Shown here piece by piece: positions 33,525 to 33,617 of a stretch of 33,617 nucleotides of DNA (position 1 is the stretch's first letter; every line of letters begins with the position of its first letter). The position numbers and the translations under genes were made by a program. The stretch is from Natronogracilivirga saccharolytica. Lineage in GTDB: Bacteria > Bacteroidota > Rhodothermia > Balneolales > Natronogracilivirgulaceae. Where the stretch lies: the NCBI RefSeq assembly GCF_017921895.1, contig NZ_JAFIDN010000018.1:1-33617 (forward strand). Direction: 5' to 3'. The notes below the pieces were generated by a model that was not told where the DNA came from, made no database searches, and saw only the letters and a program-made list of their open reading frames with translations.

Positions 33525-33617
33525 TTATGAGGTATCGGGTATAGTTAAAGGTTTGAAGGTATTGAAGAATACTTCAAAAGGCGTTTTATATCCAAGTTTT
33601 TTTCGTGGTCTGTTGTT
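33525..33617 (-). mobile_element. IS30-family transposase, C-terminal end (partial, runs off window)
   Basis: Read on the minus strand, the last 93 bp encode NNRPRKKLGYKTPFEVFFNTFKPL and stop at TAA (33527-33525). NNRPRKxLGYKTPxEVF is the invariant C-terminal signature of IS30 transposases. The element's end is just to the left at about 33496-33522, and the body lies to the right, outside the window. Together with the related left end, it suggests that the window is bracketed by copies of the same IS30 type. Confidence 0.85.

Noticed and set aside
1-33617. CRISPR array, tRNA or rRNA genes, prophage
   Set aside because: No regularly spaced direct repeats, cloverleaf-like segments, rRNA-like sequence or phage structural genes were seen.

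Overview
This window is a cell-surface glycan (capsule, O-antigen or S-layer/flagellar glycan type) biosynthesis locus. Nearly all intact genes lie on the + strand, in closely packed, often overlapping runs. The organism is probably a member of the Bacteroidota/Balneolota/Rhodothermota (FCB) group. The reasons are the mix of IS30-, IS1380- and ISAon1-like insertion-sequence remnants, the frequent lack of a clear Shine-Dalgarno sequence, and AepX proteins fused to a cytidylyltransferase as known in Bacteroides capsule loci. This placement is an inference of moderate to low confidence. No rRNA, tRNA or CRISPR array was seen.

Layout. (1) Positions 1-270: an inferred IS30-family end with a 28-bp palindrome, then the 3' tail of a broken gene. 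(2) 0.3-7.2 kb, AT-rich: an APH-like kinase, a GT-B transferase with HP and SS motifs, a GT2 transferase, an asparagine-synthase-like amide ligase, a GT4 transferase and a small P-loop kinase. (3) 7.3-13.5 kb: a phosphonate cassette with two cytidylyltransferase-PEP mutase fusions (AepX-like), a NodB-type deacetylase between them, phosphonopyruvate decarboxylase (AepY), a LicD-family transferase and a second P-loop kinase. (4) 13.5-18.7 kb: further glycosyltransferases, a Wzy-like membrane protein and a possible sialyltransferase-superfamily protein. (5) 18.7-29.9 kb: a legionaminic-acid (nonulosonic acid) pathway, LegB-LegC-formyltransferase-LegI-LegG-PtmE-LegF. It is followed by an SDR, a Gfo/Idh/MocA oxidoreductase, a second deacetylase-like protein, a PtmA-like SDR and a ParB-fold-like protein. 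(6) 30.0-31.2 kb: an AT-rich GT4 gene. (7) 31.2-33.6 kb: a graveyard of insertion-sequence fragments and a truncated deacetylase cut by an IS30 copy.

How the genes fit together. The phosphonate block can make phosphonopyruvate and phosphonoacetaldehyde. It carries two HxGH-type nucleotidyltransferase domains that could make a CMP-activated phosphonate, and LicD could then place it on sugar. The nonulosonic block should make a CMP-activated legionaminic acid, probably N-formylated because a formyltransferase sits where LegH normally is. Glycosyltransferases and a Wzy-like polymerase would assemble these into a polymer. No flippase, exporter or 2-AEP transaminase is visible in the window.

The most unusual feature is that two enzyme types are duplicated, with one intact and one catalytically degenerate copy of each. 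The second AepX has lost essentially all PEP mutase catalytic residues but keeps its cytidylyltransferase motifs. The second deacetylase has lost its catalytic Asp and one metal-binding His.
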